In this document: positions 19,031 to 27,307 of the stretch, piece by piece
How positions within the stretch are numbered: the first letter of the stretch is position 1
Layout of the letters: each line of letters begins with the position of its first letter
Assembly: GCA_902570055.1 (NCBI GenBank)
Contig: CACFWQ010000003.1
Location: 1 to 64,000 of the forward strand
Reading direction: 5' to 3'
DNA: 64,000 bases
From: an uncultured Pelagibacteraceae bacterium
GTDB lineage: Bacteria > Pseudomonadota > Alphaproteobacteria > Pelagibacterales > Pelagibacteraceae
Position numbers and translations under genes: made by a program
The notes under the pieces: generated by a model
What the model was told of the DNA's origin: nothing
Seen by the model: only the letters and a program-made list of their open reading frames with translations
Database searches by the model: none

Positions 19031-20476
19031 TTATTTCATCCAGAAAGATGGTAAAAATAGAACAAGTATAGCAAACAATTCTAGCCTACCCAAGATCATT
19101 CCAAGGCTTAGCGTCCATTTTGAAAAATTTGGTAATTCTGAAAAGTTTCCATTTGGGCCTATTAATTCTCCAAGACCTGGCCCAACATTTGAAATTGAAG
19201 TAGCGGCACCTGAAATAGAAGTAGTAAAATCTAGTCCGCTTAAAGATAACAAAGCAGCAATTATAAAAAAAATAATTATATATAAATAAATAAATGAAAT
19301 TATTGAAGCCATAGATTTTTCATTAATATTATTATTGTCATATTTTATTACAAATATTCCTCGTGGATAAATAATTTTCTTTAATTGATTTTTTAAAAAT
19401 AAATACAATATTTGAACTCTAAAAATTTTTATACCACATGCGGTTGAGCCAGCACATCCTCCAATAAACATTAATATTAAAAAATAAATAAGCGGAAAGC
19501 TTCCCCAACTATCAAAGTCCTGAGTAACATAACCAGTACCTGTGAGAATTGAAACTACATTGAATGATATTGATCTTAAAGTAATATCTGAAAAATTTTC
19601 ATTAAAAAAAAATAAATAAAAAAATAAAATTAATATTGAAAAAAAAATAATTTTAACAAAAGATTTAATTTGTGTATCTTTATAAAAAACATTTTTTTTA
19701 CCACTTAAAAATTTAATATAAGCTATAAAAGGTATGCTTCCTAAGATAATAAAAATTATTGATATTATTTCGATTTTTACACTATTAAAATAACCAATAG
19801 ATTCATTATAATTAGAAAAGCCACCTGTTGCTATTGTCGTCATCGAATGTGTTAAACTATCAAAAAAGTTCATTCCTGAAATATTGTAAAAAAAAGAACA
19901 AAGAAAAGTTAGTATTAAATAAATAAATATTAATCTTAAAGCTATTTCTTTTGTTTTGGGTAAAATTTTTTCTGAGGTGTCACTACTTGACACTTTAAAC
20001 AATTGCATTCCTCCAACATTCATAATAGGCATTAAAGTAATTGCCATTATAATAATTCCAATTCCACCCAACCACTGAAGAAGCGCCCTCCAAAGAAGAA
20101 TAGCTTTGGGAGATGAATTCAAATTATTAATAATTGTTGATCCCGTGGTTGTAATTCCTGACATACTTTCAAAAAAAGAGTCAGTAATAGTTAAATTTAA
20201 TTCTGAAAAAATAAATGGAAGCGAACCAAAAACAGCAATACTTATCCAAGATAAGGCAGTTAATAAAAATGCGTTTTGTAAACTTAGTTTTTTATTATGA
20301 TCTAAATTTGACAAAAAAAATAATATACCAAATATTATTGTTATTATAGATGCGCTTATAAAAGAAGAATCAAATTCATTAAACACAAGCTGAACTATAA
20401 TTGGGAATACCATTGAGATCCCAAGTATGATTTGCAAAATACCCAGTGTAAAAAAGACAGTTTTGTAATTAGACAT
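19031..20476 (-). CDS. trkH: potassium uptake protein, TrkH family
   Basis: TrkH is the ion-conducting membrane subunit of Trk potassium uptake. The 481 residues contain the four pore-loop repeats, including SGITTTGSTII (after SFFESM), HSMTTIATGGFSN, ILTGTGYVTQD and AATSISNVGPGLG, plus the GGCAGSTACGIKIFR stretch. The cytosolic NAD-binding partner TrkA is not in the window. It is the first gene of the minus run down to 15393 and is divergent from lysS across 76 bp. Confidence 0.95.
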   Translation of the reverse strand: MSNYKTVFFTLGILQIILGISMVFPIIVQLVFNEFDSSFISASIITIIFGILFFLSNLDHNKKLSLQNAFLLTALSWISIAVFGSLPFIFSELNLTITDSFFESMSGITTTGSTIINNLNSSPKAILLWRALLQWLGGIGIIIMAITLMPIMNVGGMQLFKVSSSDTSEKILPKTKEIALRLIFIYLILTFLCSFFYNISGMNFFDSLTHSMTTIATGGFSNYNESIGYFNSVKIEIISIIFIILGSIPFIAYIKFLSGKKNVFYKDTQIKSFVKIIFFSILILFFYLFFFNENFSDITLRSISFNVVSILTGTGYVTQDFDSWGSFPLIYFLILMFIGGCAGSTACGIKIFRVQILYLFLKNQLKKIIYPRGIFVIKYDNNNINEKSMASIISFIYLYIIIFFIIAALLSLSGLDFTTSISGAATSISNVGPGLGELIGPNGNFSELPNFSKWTLSLGMILGRLELFAILVLFLPSFWMK

Positions 20477-20552
20477 TTTGAATGAACATTATTTTATGGT
20501 AAATAAATTTCAACTCTATAAGAATTGAAAAAAAAGGTATTTATTTGACTTT

Positions 20553-22130
20553 TTGTTATTACAACACGTGATTGAAAAACTAAATTTAGAAAAAACTAAT
20601 GCTTGGCCTTTTGTAGAAGCAAAACGGATTTTAAAAGAAAGAAAAAATTCTATAGAAAAAAAAGGGAAAATAATTTTACAAACTGGCTATGGACCAAGTG
20701 GATTGCCTCATATAGGCACCTTTGGTGAAGTAGCTAGGACAACAATGGTTGTTAATGCCCTAAATCATCTGATAGACTTACCTAAGGAAATAATTACTTT
20801 TTCTGATGATATGGATGGTTTAAGAAAGATACCAGACAATATACCTAAGAAAGAGTTATTAAATAACAATCTCCATAAACCTTTAACAAGTGTGCCAGAT
20901 CCTTTTGAAAAATTTAATAGTTTCGGAGAGCATAATAATGAAATATTAAAAAAATTTTTAAATAAATTCAAGTTTAATTATAATTTTAAAAGTTCTACAC
21001 AACTTTATAAATCAGGTTTTTTCAATTCGACTCTTAAAATTATTCTTGAAAAGTATCAGCCTATAATGGAAATAATTTTACCAACACTTGGAAAAGAAAG
21101 GCAAAAAACTTATAGTCCATTTTTACCTATTTGTCCTGATACAGGTATTGTTCTAGAAATACCCATTTTAGAAATTAACGAAAATAAATCAAAAATTATT
21201 TTTGATAATAATGGAAAAAAACTTGAAGCAAGTATTTTAGATGGAAATTGTAAATTACAATGGAAAGTTGATTGGGCTATGAGATGGTATGCACTTGATG
21301 TTGATTTTGAAATGTATGGAAAAGATTTAATTGAAAGTGCAATTTTGTCTACAAAAATAATTAAACTTTTAGGAAAAAATAATCCAACCGGGTTTGCTTA
21401 TGAATTATTTCTAGATGAAAAAGGAGAAAAAATTTCAAAATCTAAGGGCAATGGCATTACAATTGATCAATGGTTAGAATATGCTTCACCTGAAAGTTTA
21501 TCACTATTTATGTATCAAAATCCAAAAAGAGCTAAAAAACTTTATCAGGAAGTTGTGCCAAAAGCAGTAGATGAATATTTGGATTTTATAGAAAAAGGAA
21601 AAACTCAAAATGAGTTACAGTTATTAATGAATCCAGTTTGGCATGTTCATAATGGAAAAATGCCTAAGGAAAAAATTATTATGACTTTTTCAATGTTGTT
21701 AAATTTAGTTGAAACAAGCAATGCTAATACAAAAGATCTTCTATGGAAATTTGTAAAAAAATATAAAAAAGATATTTCTGAAAATGAACATCCAATATTT
21801 GATAATCTAGCAAGCTATGCAATTAAATATTTTAAAGATGTAATTATAAAAAATAAAAAATATAGAAAACCAGATAAAAATGAAAAGAAAGCTCTTGAGG
21901 CATTAATTAAAGCTTTAGAAACTTGCAATGATAAAATGACACCTGAAGAAATTCAAACTAAAATTTATTCTACTGGTAAAGAAAATGGATACAAAGAAAA
22001 TTTAAGAGATTGGTTTAAACTAATTTACGAAGTAGTTTTTGGTGATGAAAATGGACCTAGGATGGGATTCTTCATAAGCTTTTTTGGAATTAATGAAACT
22101 AAAGAGCTTATTAAAAATAAAATAAAATAA
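20553..22130 (+). CDS. lysS: lysyl-tRNA synthetase, class I
   Basis: This is the class I (LysK) form found in archaea and alphaproteobacteria, unrelated to the usual class II enzyme. The Rossmann signature appears as GYGPSGLPHIGTFGE (HIGH-type, about residue 47-61), TFSDDMDGLRK, and the KMSKS-type loop as KISKSKGNG. Length 525 is normal. The start is unclear: TTG at 20553 or GTG at 20568, neither with a good ribosome site. The family usually begins shortly before the AWPF motif, which both starts satisfy. The stop overlaps the pyrD start (TAATG). Confidence 0.94.
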   Translation: MLLQHVIEKLNLEKTNAWPFVEAKRILKERKNSIEKKGKIILQTGYGPSGLPHIGTFGEVARTTMVVNALNHLIDLPKEIITFSDDMDGLRKIPDNIPKKELLNNNLHKPLTSVPDPFEKFNSFGEHNNEILKKFLNKFKFNYNFKSSTQLYKSGFFNSTLKIILEKYQPIMEIILPTLGKERQKTYSPFLPICPDTGIVLEIPILEINENKSKIIFDNNGKKLEASILDGNCKLQWKVDWAMRWYALDVDFEMYGKDLIESAILSTKIIKLLGKNNPTGFAYELFLDEKGEKISKSKGNGITIDQWLEYASPESLSLFMYQNPKRAKKLYQEVVPKAVDEYLDFIEKGKTQNELQLLMNPVWHVHNGKMPKEKIIMTFSMLLNLVETSNANTKDLLWKFVKKYKKDISENEHPIFDNLASYAIKYFKDVIIKNKKYRKPDKNEKKALEALIKALETCNDKMTPEEIQTKIYSTGKENGYKENLRDWFKLIYEVVFGDENGPRMGFFISFFGINETKELIKNKIK

Positions 22131-23179
22131 TGTTTTCAAAATTAAGATCTTTGATATTTAAGTTTGATCCTGAAACTGCACATAATTTAGCAATTAAGTC
22201 TTTAAAATTTAATCTTGTTTCAAATATTTTTGATGAAAACAAAAATGACCCAATGTTTCAAGCAAGCTTATTTGGAAAAAAAATTGAGAATCCTATAGGT
22301 TTGGCAGCTGGTTTTGACAAAGACGCTGAAGCTTATAATCCACTATTTAAATTAGGATTTGGATTTGTAGAAGTTGGGACTATTACACCTTTAAAGCAGT
22401 TTGGCAATCCAAAGCCTAGAGTATTTAGACTTGAAGAAGATCACGCACTTATTAATAGATTAGGATTTAATAGCTCTGGTGCTAAAGATGTTAATTCTAG
22501 AATTAGATCTAATTTACCAAGTGGATTACTTGGTATAAATATAGGCCCCAACAAAAATACCACCAATCAACTGAATGACTATCTAATTGGTCTTAGAACC
22601 TTTCATGATATTGCAGGCTATATAACGATCAATATTTCATCACCCAATACAGAAAATTTAAGGAATTTTCATGATCAAATTAAATTTGAGAAATTAATAA
22701 ACTCTGTAAATCAAGAAATGGAGAAATTAAAATCAAACACACCTATTATAGTTAAAATTTCTCCAGATATTTCAGATGAACAAGCTACTCAAATAAGTGA
22801 AATATTATTAAATAATAAAATTGAAGGGATAATTATATCAAATACAACTGAGAGGAATAGAGAAAAGTTGCACAATGCATCAAAACATCAAAAAGGCGGG
22901 TTGTCAGGAAAACCATTAGAAGAAAGATCTAATCACTTAATAAATATATTTTATAATTTGTTCAAAGGTAAAATTACAATCATTGGTGTTGGTGGCATTG
23001 ATTCTGGTAAGAGTGCTTATAATAAATTCTTATCAGGAGCTAATTTTGTGCAGCTATATACTGGCATGATTTATCAAGGCCCAAATATTGTCATTAAAAT
23101 TAAAAAAGAACTTAAAGAATTATTAATAAATGAAAATGTAAAAAATTTTCAAGAAATTATTGGTAAGAAGAAAAATTAA
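22130..23179 (+). CDS. pyrD: dihydroorotate dehydrogenase (quinone), class 2
   Basis: PyrD oxidises dihydroorotate to orotate in pyrimidine synthesis and passes electrons to quinone. It has the N-terminal membrane-associating helix (FDPETAHNLAIKSL), GLAAGFDKDAEAYNPLFKLGFGFVEVGT, NINSSPNT-like ITINISSPNTENLR with the class 2 serine base, and IGVGGIDSGKSAYNKFLSGANFVQLYTGM near the end. The 349-residue length is typical. It is translationally coupled to lysS and overlaps the convergent tauE-like gene by 4 bp (TTAA). Confidence 0.96.
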   Translation: MFSKLRSLIFKFDPETAHNLAIKSLKFNLVSNIFDENKNDPMFQASLFGKKIENPIGLAAGFDKDAEAYNPLFKLGFGFVEVGTITPLKQFGNPKPRVFRLEEDHALINRLGFNSSGAKDVNSRIRSNLPSGLLGINIGPNKNTTNQLNDYLIGLRTFHDIAGYITINISSPNTENLRNFHDQIKFEKLINSVNQEMEKLKSNTPIIVKISPDISDEQATQISEILLNNKIEGIIISNTTERNREKLHNASKHQKGGLSGKPLEERSNHLINIFYNLFKGKITIIGVGGIDSGKSAYNKFLSGANFVQLYTGMIYQGPNIVIKIKKELKELLINENVKNFQEIIGKKKN

Positions 23180-24255
23180 TTTACTTTAATATATTTTTTT
23201 CTTAAATTTGAAAAAAACTTTCTAATAAAAGCAGCAGAAACTCCCAACACAATTGCAAAAATAATAGAAATTAACCCATATTGAATTGGAAAATTTATTG
23301 AAAGATTTTTAATATAAGTTGAAAAAGGACCCAAGTTTTTTGTTCCATTAAAAGCTGTTTCTTTTACTACATCTTCAACAAAAAAAGTGTCGTAGGCAAT
23401 AGCTATACCAACAGCTAATAAAAGAATCGCTAAGAGGGTTTTAAGCTCAGAACTATCTATGAATTCTCCTACTTTTTGTCCAATTTGAACACCAAGAATT
23501 GATCCAATAATTAGAATTGTAACTAAAATTAAATCTATGGTTCCATAATTAAATGCATGAAGTATGGTTACAATTGCACTAACAAAAATAGTTACAAATA
23601 AGGATGTTCCAGGTACCAATTTAGTTGGCATGCCAATTATATAAATCATTGCGGGAACTAATATAAATGCACCACCAATACCCATGATAGCAGCAATAAA
23701 TCCAACTATTAAACCTATTATAATTGGAGCAAAAGCGCTTTCATATAATTTTGATTTTTTAAATCTCATTTTTAAAGGAAGTCCATGTATCCAATAATGT
23801 GAATGTAATTTTTTTCTTAAAACAATTTTTTTTCTCGCTCGATCTATTTCACTAATACCTTGAACAAACATTAGAGTTCCAATAATAGCTAGCACATACA
23901 TGTATGCTAAAGAGATGACGATGTTAATTTTGCCAATTTCTTTAAAATAAGTGAAGGTAATAATTCCTAATATAGTTCCTGCTATTCCACCAACAACAAT
24001 CATCATTCCCATTTTGTAATCCAGTGTATTTTTTAGCCAATGTGTTGTTGAACCCGATACAGATGTAGCTAATATATTGTTAGCTTCATTGGGCACAGCA
24101 TATGTTGGCGGTACTCCTAAAAAAATTAAAAATGGTGTCATAAGAAATCCACCACCAACACCAAATAATCCAGAAAGAATACCAACTATTGTACTGATAG
24201 AAAAAATTGTGACAACATTTACCGTTACTTCTGCAATTGGTAAAAAAACTTCCAT
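23176..24255 (-). CDS. TauE/SafE family membrane transporter
   Basis: A polytopic inner-membrane protein with two copies of the TauE glycine-rich repeat: GILSGLFGVGGGFLMTPFLIFLGVP (N-terminal; about residues 25-49) and FIAAIMGIGGAFILVPAMIYIIGMP (about 185-210). The family exports sulfite, sulfoacetate or related organosulfur anions in characterised cases. At 359 residues it is longer than the 250-residue core, with a charged loop of about 40 residues after the fourth helix and a C-terminal extension. The substrate cannot be read from sequence; the genus is known for organosulfur use, so export of sulfur waste is plausible. Confidence 0.85.
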   Translation of the reverse strand: MEVFLPIAEVTVNVVTIFSISTIVGILSGLFGVGGGFLMTPFLIFLGVPPTYAVPNEANNILATSVSGSTTHWLKNTLDYKMGMMIVVGGIAGTILGIITFTYFKEIGKINIVISLAYMYVLAIIGTLMFVQGISEIDRARKKIVLRKKLHSHYWIHGLPLKMRFKKSKLYESAFAPIIIGLIVGFIAAIMGIGGAFILVPAMIYIIGMPTKLVPGTSLFVTIFVSAIVTILHAFNYGTIDLILVTILIIGSILGVQIGQKVGEFIDSSELKTLLAILLLAVGIAIAYDTFFVEDVVKETAFNGTKNLGPFSTYIKNLSINFPIQYGLISIIFAIVLGVSAAFIRKFFSNLRKKYIKVN

Positions 24256-24262
24256 TTATTCT

Positions 24263-24412
24263 TTAACTTACCATTAAAAAAGTGCCCAAAATTATTACAA
24301 TCCAATAGATCAAAAGTATAAAATGAAGTCCAGTTCTTATTAAATTTCCACCTATTTTTTTAGGAAGATTGTTAAAGATTATTTTATAATTTTGATGAAG
24401 AACTCGTAACAC
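24263..24412 (-). CDS. small single-helix membrane protein upstream of the TauE-like gene
   Basis: A 49-residue product from a GTG at 24412, with a GGAG ribosome site 5 nt upstream (24421-24418). Its first half is basic (HQNYKIIFNNLPKKIGGN), and residues about 25-46 form one membrane helix (FILLIYWIVIILGTFLMV). It ends 7 nt before the TauE-like start, so the two are presumably made together. The frame can be extended to a TTG at 24490 (75 residues) but without a ribosome site. I do not recognise the family. It may be an accessory subunit of the transporter. Confidence 0.55.
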   Translation of the reverse strand: MLRVLHQNYKIIFNNLPKKIGGNLIRTGLHFILLIYWIVIILGTFLMVS

Positions 24413-24474
24413 TTTTTCTCCGTAACATAACAGGGAGGCTTTTGCCAGAATTATTTTAATGGTTTGTATTTTTT

Positions 24475-24490
24475 TTGATTGAACAATCAA
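24475..24490. repeat. inverted repeat upstream of rpmB
   Basis: TTGATTG and CAATCAA flank a 2-bp centre. The repeat lies 10 bp upstream of the rpmB -35 box and in the control region shared with the minus-strand transporter pair. It may be an operator or only an AT-rich coincidence. Confidence 0.3.
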
Positions 24491-24499
24491 TATATAAAC

Positions 24500-24528
24500 T
24501 TGACGAGATCATGATCGCATCTTATACA
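24500..24528 (+). promoter_or_regulatory. predicted promoter of rpmB
   Basis: TTGACG (24500-24505) and TATACA (24523-24528) are spaced by 17 bp. The start would fall near 24535, leaving a leader of under 10 nt before the rpmB ATG at 24543, so the mRNA may be nearly leaderless. Confidence 0.6.
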
Positions 24529-24542
24529 TTCACTCAAATATT

Positions 24543-24824
24543 ATGTCTAAAAAATGTGAATTAACTGGGAAAATACCTCTTAAAGGTCATAAGGTTAGTC
24601 ATGCTAATAATAAAAGTAAAAGAAGATTTTTACCAAATTTAAAAAAAGTAAAATTTAATAGTGATATTTTGAAAAGAAATTTAAGACTCAATGTATCTAA
24701 CGCAGCCGTTAGATCTGTAGATAAAAAAGGAAGTCTAGATCAATTTTTAAAAGAGGCAAAAAATAGAAATTTGTCACCAAGGATAAAAAAAATTAAAAAA
24801 ATAATATTAGCAAAATCTGTTTAA
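24543..24824 (+). CDS. rpmB: 50S ribosomal protein L28
   Basis: L28 is a small large-subunit protein. SKKCELTGKIPLKGHKVSHANNKSKRRFLPNL is the conserved N-terminal half, spanning residues 2-33. The 93-residue length matches the longer proteobacterial form with the C-terminal helix (GSLDQFLKEAKNRNLSP). A promoter lies just upstream. The stop is TAATG, shared with the following transporter gene, indicating coupling. Confidence 0.97.
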   Translation: MSKKCELTGKIPLKGHKVSHANNKSKRRFLPNLKKVKFNSDILKRNLRLNVSNAAVRSVDKKGSLDQFLKEAKNRNLSPRIKKIKKIILAKSV

Positions 24825-25372
24825 TGAATAAATCATTATTACTTCTCTCAGTTTTAATGGGAGTGGTAGTATTAGCATCAAATTATTTAGTTCAATTTCC
24901 AATTAAATATTATGGTTTAGAAAAAATATTAACTTATGGAGCATTAAGCTATCCAATTGCATTTTTAATCACAGACTTAGCAAATAGATCTTACGGCAAA
25001 TTAGGCGCAAGAAAAATTGTTTATATTGGTTTTTCTATAGGAATTATTTTTACATTATTTTTTTCAACAAATTTTTCTGATTTAATTTCAATTAGAATTG
25101 CAATTGGTTCAGGAACTGCTTTTTTAGTAGCACAATTATTGGACGTAAAAGTTTTTGATCAATTAAGAAAAAAAAAATGGTTTGTTGCTCCATTAGTTTC
25201 ATCTTTTATTGGATCAATAGTTGATACTTTTTTATTTTTTTCTATTTCATTTTATGGGACAGGAGTTTCCTGGATTATATTATCTCTAGGAGATTTAATT
25301 ATAAAAATTTTTGTATCCTTAATAATGCTTATTCCATTTAGAATACTATTAGGTACTTTTAAAGCAGCTTAA
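24824..25372 (+). CDS. YhhQ/VUT-family queuosine precursor transporter
   Basis: A six-helix membrane protein (182 residues) of the former DUF165 family. SNYLVQFPIKYYGLEKILTYGALSYPIAFLITDL, at about residues 20-53, and the later SSFIGSIVDTFLFFSI carry the conserved polar residues of the family. E. coli YhhQ takes up 7-cyano-7-deazaguanine for queuosine synthesis. That would make sense for a streamlined cell scavenging tRNA-modification precursors, but the substrate is inferred from the family. It is coupled to rpmB by a shared TAATG. Confidence 0.8.
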   Translation: MNKSLLLLSVLMGVVVLASNYLVQFPIKYYGLEKILTYGALSYPIAFLITDLANRSYGKLGARKIVYIGFSIGIIFTLFFSTNFSDLISIRIAIGSGTAFLVAQLLDVKVFDQLRKKKWFVAPLVSSFIGSIVDTFLFFSISFYGTGVSWIILSLGDLIIKIFVSLIMLIPFRILLGTFKAA

Positions 25373-25381
25373 TTGAAATAA

Positions 25382-26260
25382 TTATTTATATAAAAATTTA
25401 TATGATAATATTTTATAGGCAAGTTTAGCGACTAAAAAATTATAGGAACTAAAACCTTTTATTGGAGATAATTCATTAATATCTGCACCTACAATATTAG
25501 AATTTTTACAAGCAATTTTTATAATATTAAGAGTTTCATCCCAGAACAAACCTCCAGGCTCCGGTGTTCCAGTAGCGGGCATTATACTAGCATCAAAACC
25601 ATCAACATCAAAAGTTATATATATATTTTTATTTTTAATCATTTTTGTAAACTTTTTTAAATCCCATTTCATTTTATCTTTAGCCCAAAAAATATTTATT
25701 CTTGAAGAATTTTTTTTTAAAAAAATTACTTCGCTTGAAGAAATATTTCTTATACCAAAAGAAATCACAGAAACATTTTTATAATCAAGACATCTTTTTA
25801 TTGCTGATGCATGAGAAAATTTATTGCCATTATAACTTTCTCTTAAATCTGCGTGAGCATCAAAATGCAATAAACATATTTTATTATATTTTTTTACAAA
25901 GGGTGAAATACATCCAGGTGTAATAGAGTGTTCACCACCGAACGTCATAGGAAAAAGTTTTTTATCTAAAATTTTTTCATTAATAATTGAAATTTGGGAA
26001 ATGGCTTTTTTTATATTTTGATTAATTTTAAATGGTTTTAAAGTTTTAATACCAATTTTTTTATATGGCTCACAATTTAATTCTTCGTCATATAATTCAA
26101 CTTGATGTGATGCTCTAATAATTTCTCGGGGACCATTTTTGGTTCCTCCTCCATAACTTACAGTTTTTTCTAGACCAAAAGGAATAATTACAGCTTTTTC
26201 TTTAAAATTGAATTTATTATCAATTCCAAGAAATCCATTTTTATTAGATAAGTAATTCAA
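25382..26260 (-). CDS. speB: agmatinase / ureohydrolase family protein
   Basis: A manganese ureohydrolase (292 residues). All metal-binding motifs are present: GGEHSIT (about residue 109), LHFDAHADLR (about 132) and FDVDGFDASIMPATGTPEPGG (from about 213). Agmatinase removes urea from agmatine to leave putrescine. The gene is last in an operon after a type III decarboxylase and a deoxyhypusine-synthase-like enzyme. The natural substrate could therefore be agmatine or a guanidino-polyamine made by its neighbour. It starts 3 nt after the DHS-like gene ends. Confidence 0.88.
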   Translation of the reverse strand: MNYLSNKNGFLGIDNKFNFKEKAVIIPFGLEKTVSYGGGTKNGPREIIRASHQVELYDEELNCEPYKKIGIKTLKPFKINQNIKKAISQISIINEKILDKKLFPMTFGGEHSITPGCISPFVKKYNKICLLHFDAHADLRESYNGNKFSHASAIKRCLDYKNVSVISFGIRNISSSEVIFLKKNSSRINIFWAKDKMKWDLKKFTKMIKNKNIYITFDVDGFDASIMPATGTPEPGGLFWDETLNIIKIACKNSNIVGADINELSPIKGFSSYNFLVAKLAYKILSYKFLYK

Positions 26261-26263
26261 TTT

Positions 26264-27307
26264 TTAACCAAAAATTTTAGAAAAATTTTTTCTACTTCTT
26301 TTTTTCCAAAAACCCCTGTGATATACATCACTTGCTATTAGTGGTAAAACGCTTGTAGCTTCAGCAAATACCATTTGTTCTTTTGTAGTATCTACTTTTC
26401 CCCACGAACTTGCTTCTTTTAATGTTGAACTACTGCATGCCCCATCCCTTGAATCCGCAACAGTTATTTGTACGGCATATTTGTGCATTTCAGTTTTTTT
26501 TCCAAGCAATTCAGCACATATAACTGTATCTTGAACAAAATTTTTTGGAACACCTCCACCTATCATAAATAATCCAGAAGTTTTAGATTTAATTTTAATT
26601 TCAGTAAGTTCTCTAAATTCTCTTACTGAATCTATCGTTATGTGTTTTTTTGGATTATTTTCTTGATGCATTACCAATCCAAAACCAGCACTTGAATCTG
26701 TAAATGCTGGACAGAAAATCGGGACATTATGATTATATGCAGTTTCAATTAAAGAATTTTTTTTTTTAGAATTTTTTTTCAAATATTTTCCTATCTCAAA
26801 TATAAATTCTCTAGATGTATAGCTTTTTGGAGGAAGTTTATCCGCAATTTCACAAACTTTTTTATCACATTTTTGAAGCTCATCTTCGTCAATGTAAGTA
26901 TCGTAAATTCTATCTATATAATTTTCTCTTAGTTCACTATCATCTTGAAATTGTGAACCTTGGTAATGTTTAAATCCTAAAGCTTCAAAAAAATCCATAT
27001 CAATTATTGATGCTCCTGTTGCAACAATGGCATCAACCATATTATATTTTACTAAATCTTTATATAGATCCATACATCCAGCGGCTGAAGTAGAGCCTGC
27101 TAATGTTAAAAAAATTGTACAATTTTGATCTTTTATCATCTCATTAAATATTTTAGCTGCATTTGCTGTCTCTCTAGATGCGAAAGACATTTTTTCCATT
27201 GAAGAAATAATCGTTCTTGAATCAAAAGAAGTAATGTCGATGTGTTCTACTGGTTTTTTTAGAAGTTTTTTTTTACTATTATGACCTAAATTATTTTTTT
27301 TTGTCAT
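26264..27307 (-). CDS. deoxyhypusine-synthase-like polyamine synthase
   Basis: The 347-residue protein has the DHS fold: ANAAKIFNEMIKD, LTLAGSTSAAGCMDLYKDLV, VATGASIIDMDFFEALG and the NAD-site region. The lysine that forms the imine in eukaryotic DHS is conserved as Lys304 in ASSWGKVD. Bacteria lack the eIF5A substrate. Bacterial homologues next to decarboxylase and agmatinase genes make homospermidine or its bis-guanidino form from putrescine or agmatine units. Given both neighbours, homospermidine production is the best reading. The precise substrate is not visible. It adjoins the decarboxylase gene without a gap. Confidence 0.82.
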   Translation of the reverse strand: MTKKNNLGHNSKKKLLKKPVEHIDITSFDSRTIISSMEKMSFASRETANAAKIFNEMIKDQNCTIFLTLAGSTSAAGCMDLYKDLVKYNMVDAIVATGASIIDMDFFEALGFKHYQGSQFQDDSELRENYIDRIYDTYIDEDELQKCDKKVCEIADKLPPKSYTSREFIFEIGKYLKKNSKKKNSLIETAYNHNVPIFCPAFTDSSAGFGLVMHQENNPKKHITIDSVREFRELTEIKIKSKTSGLFMIGGGVPKNFVQDTVICAELLGKKTEMHKYAVQITVADSRDGACSSSTLKEASSWGKVDTTKEQMVFAEATSVLPLIASDVYHRGFWKKRSRKNFSKIFG

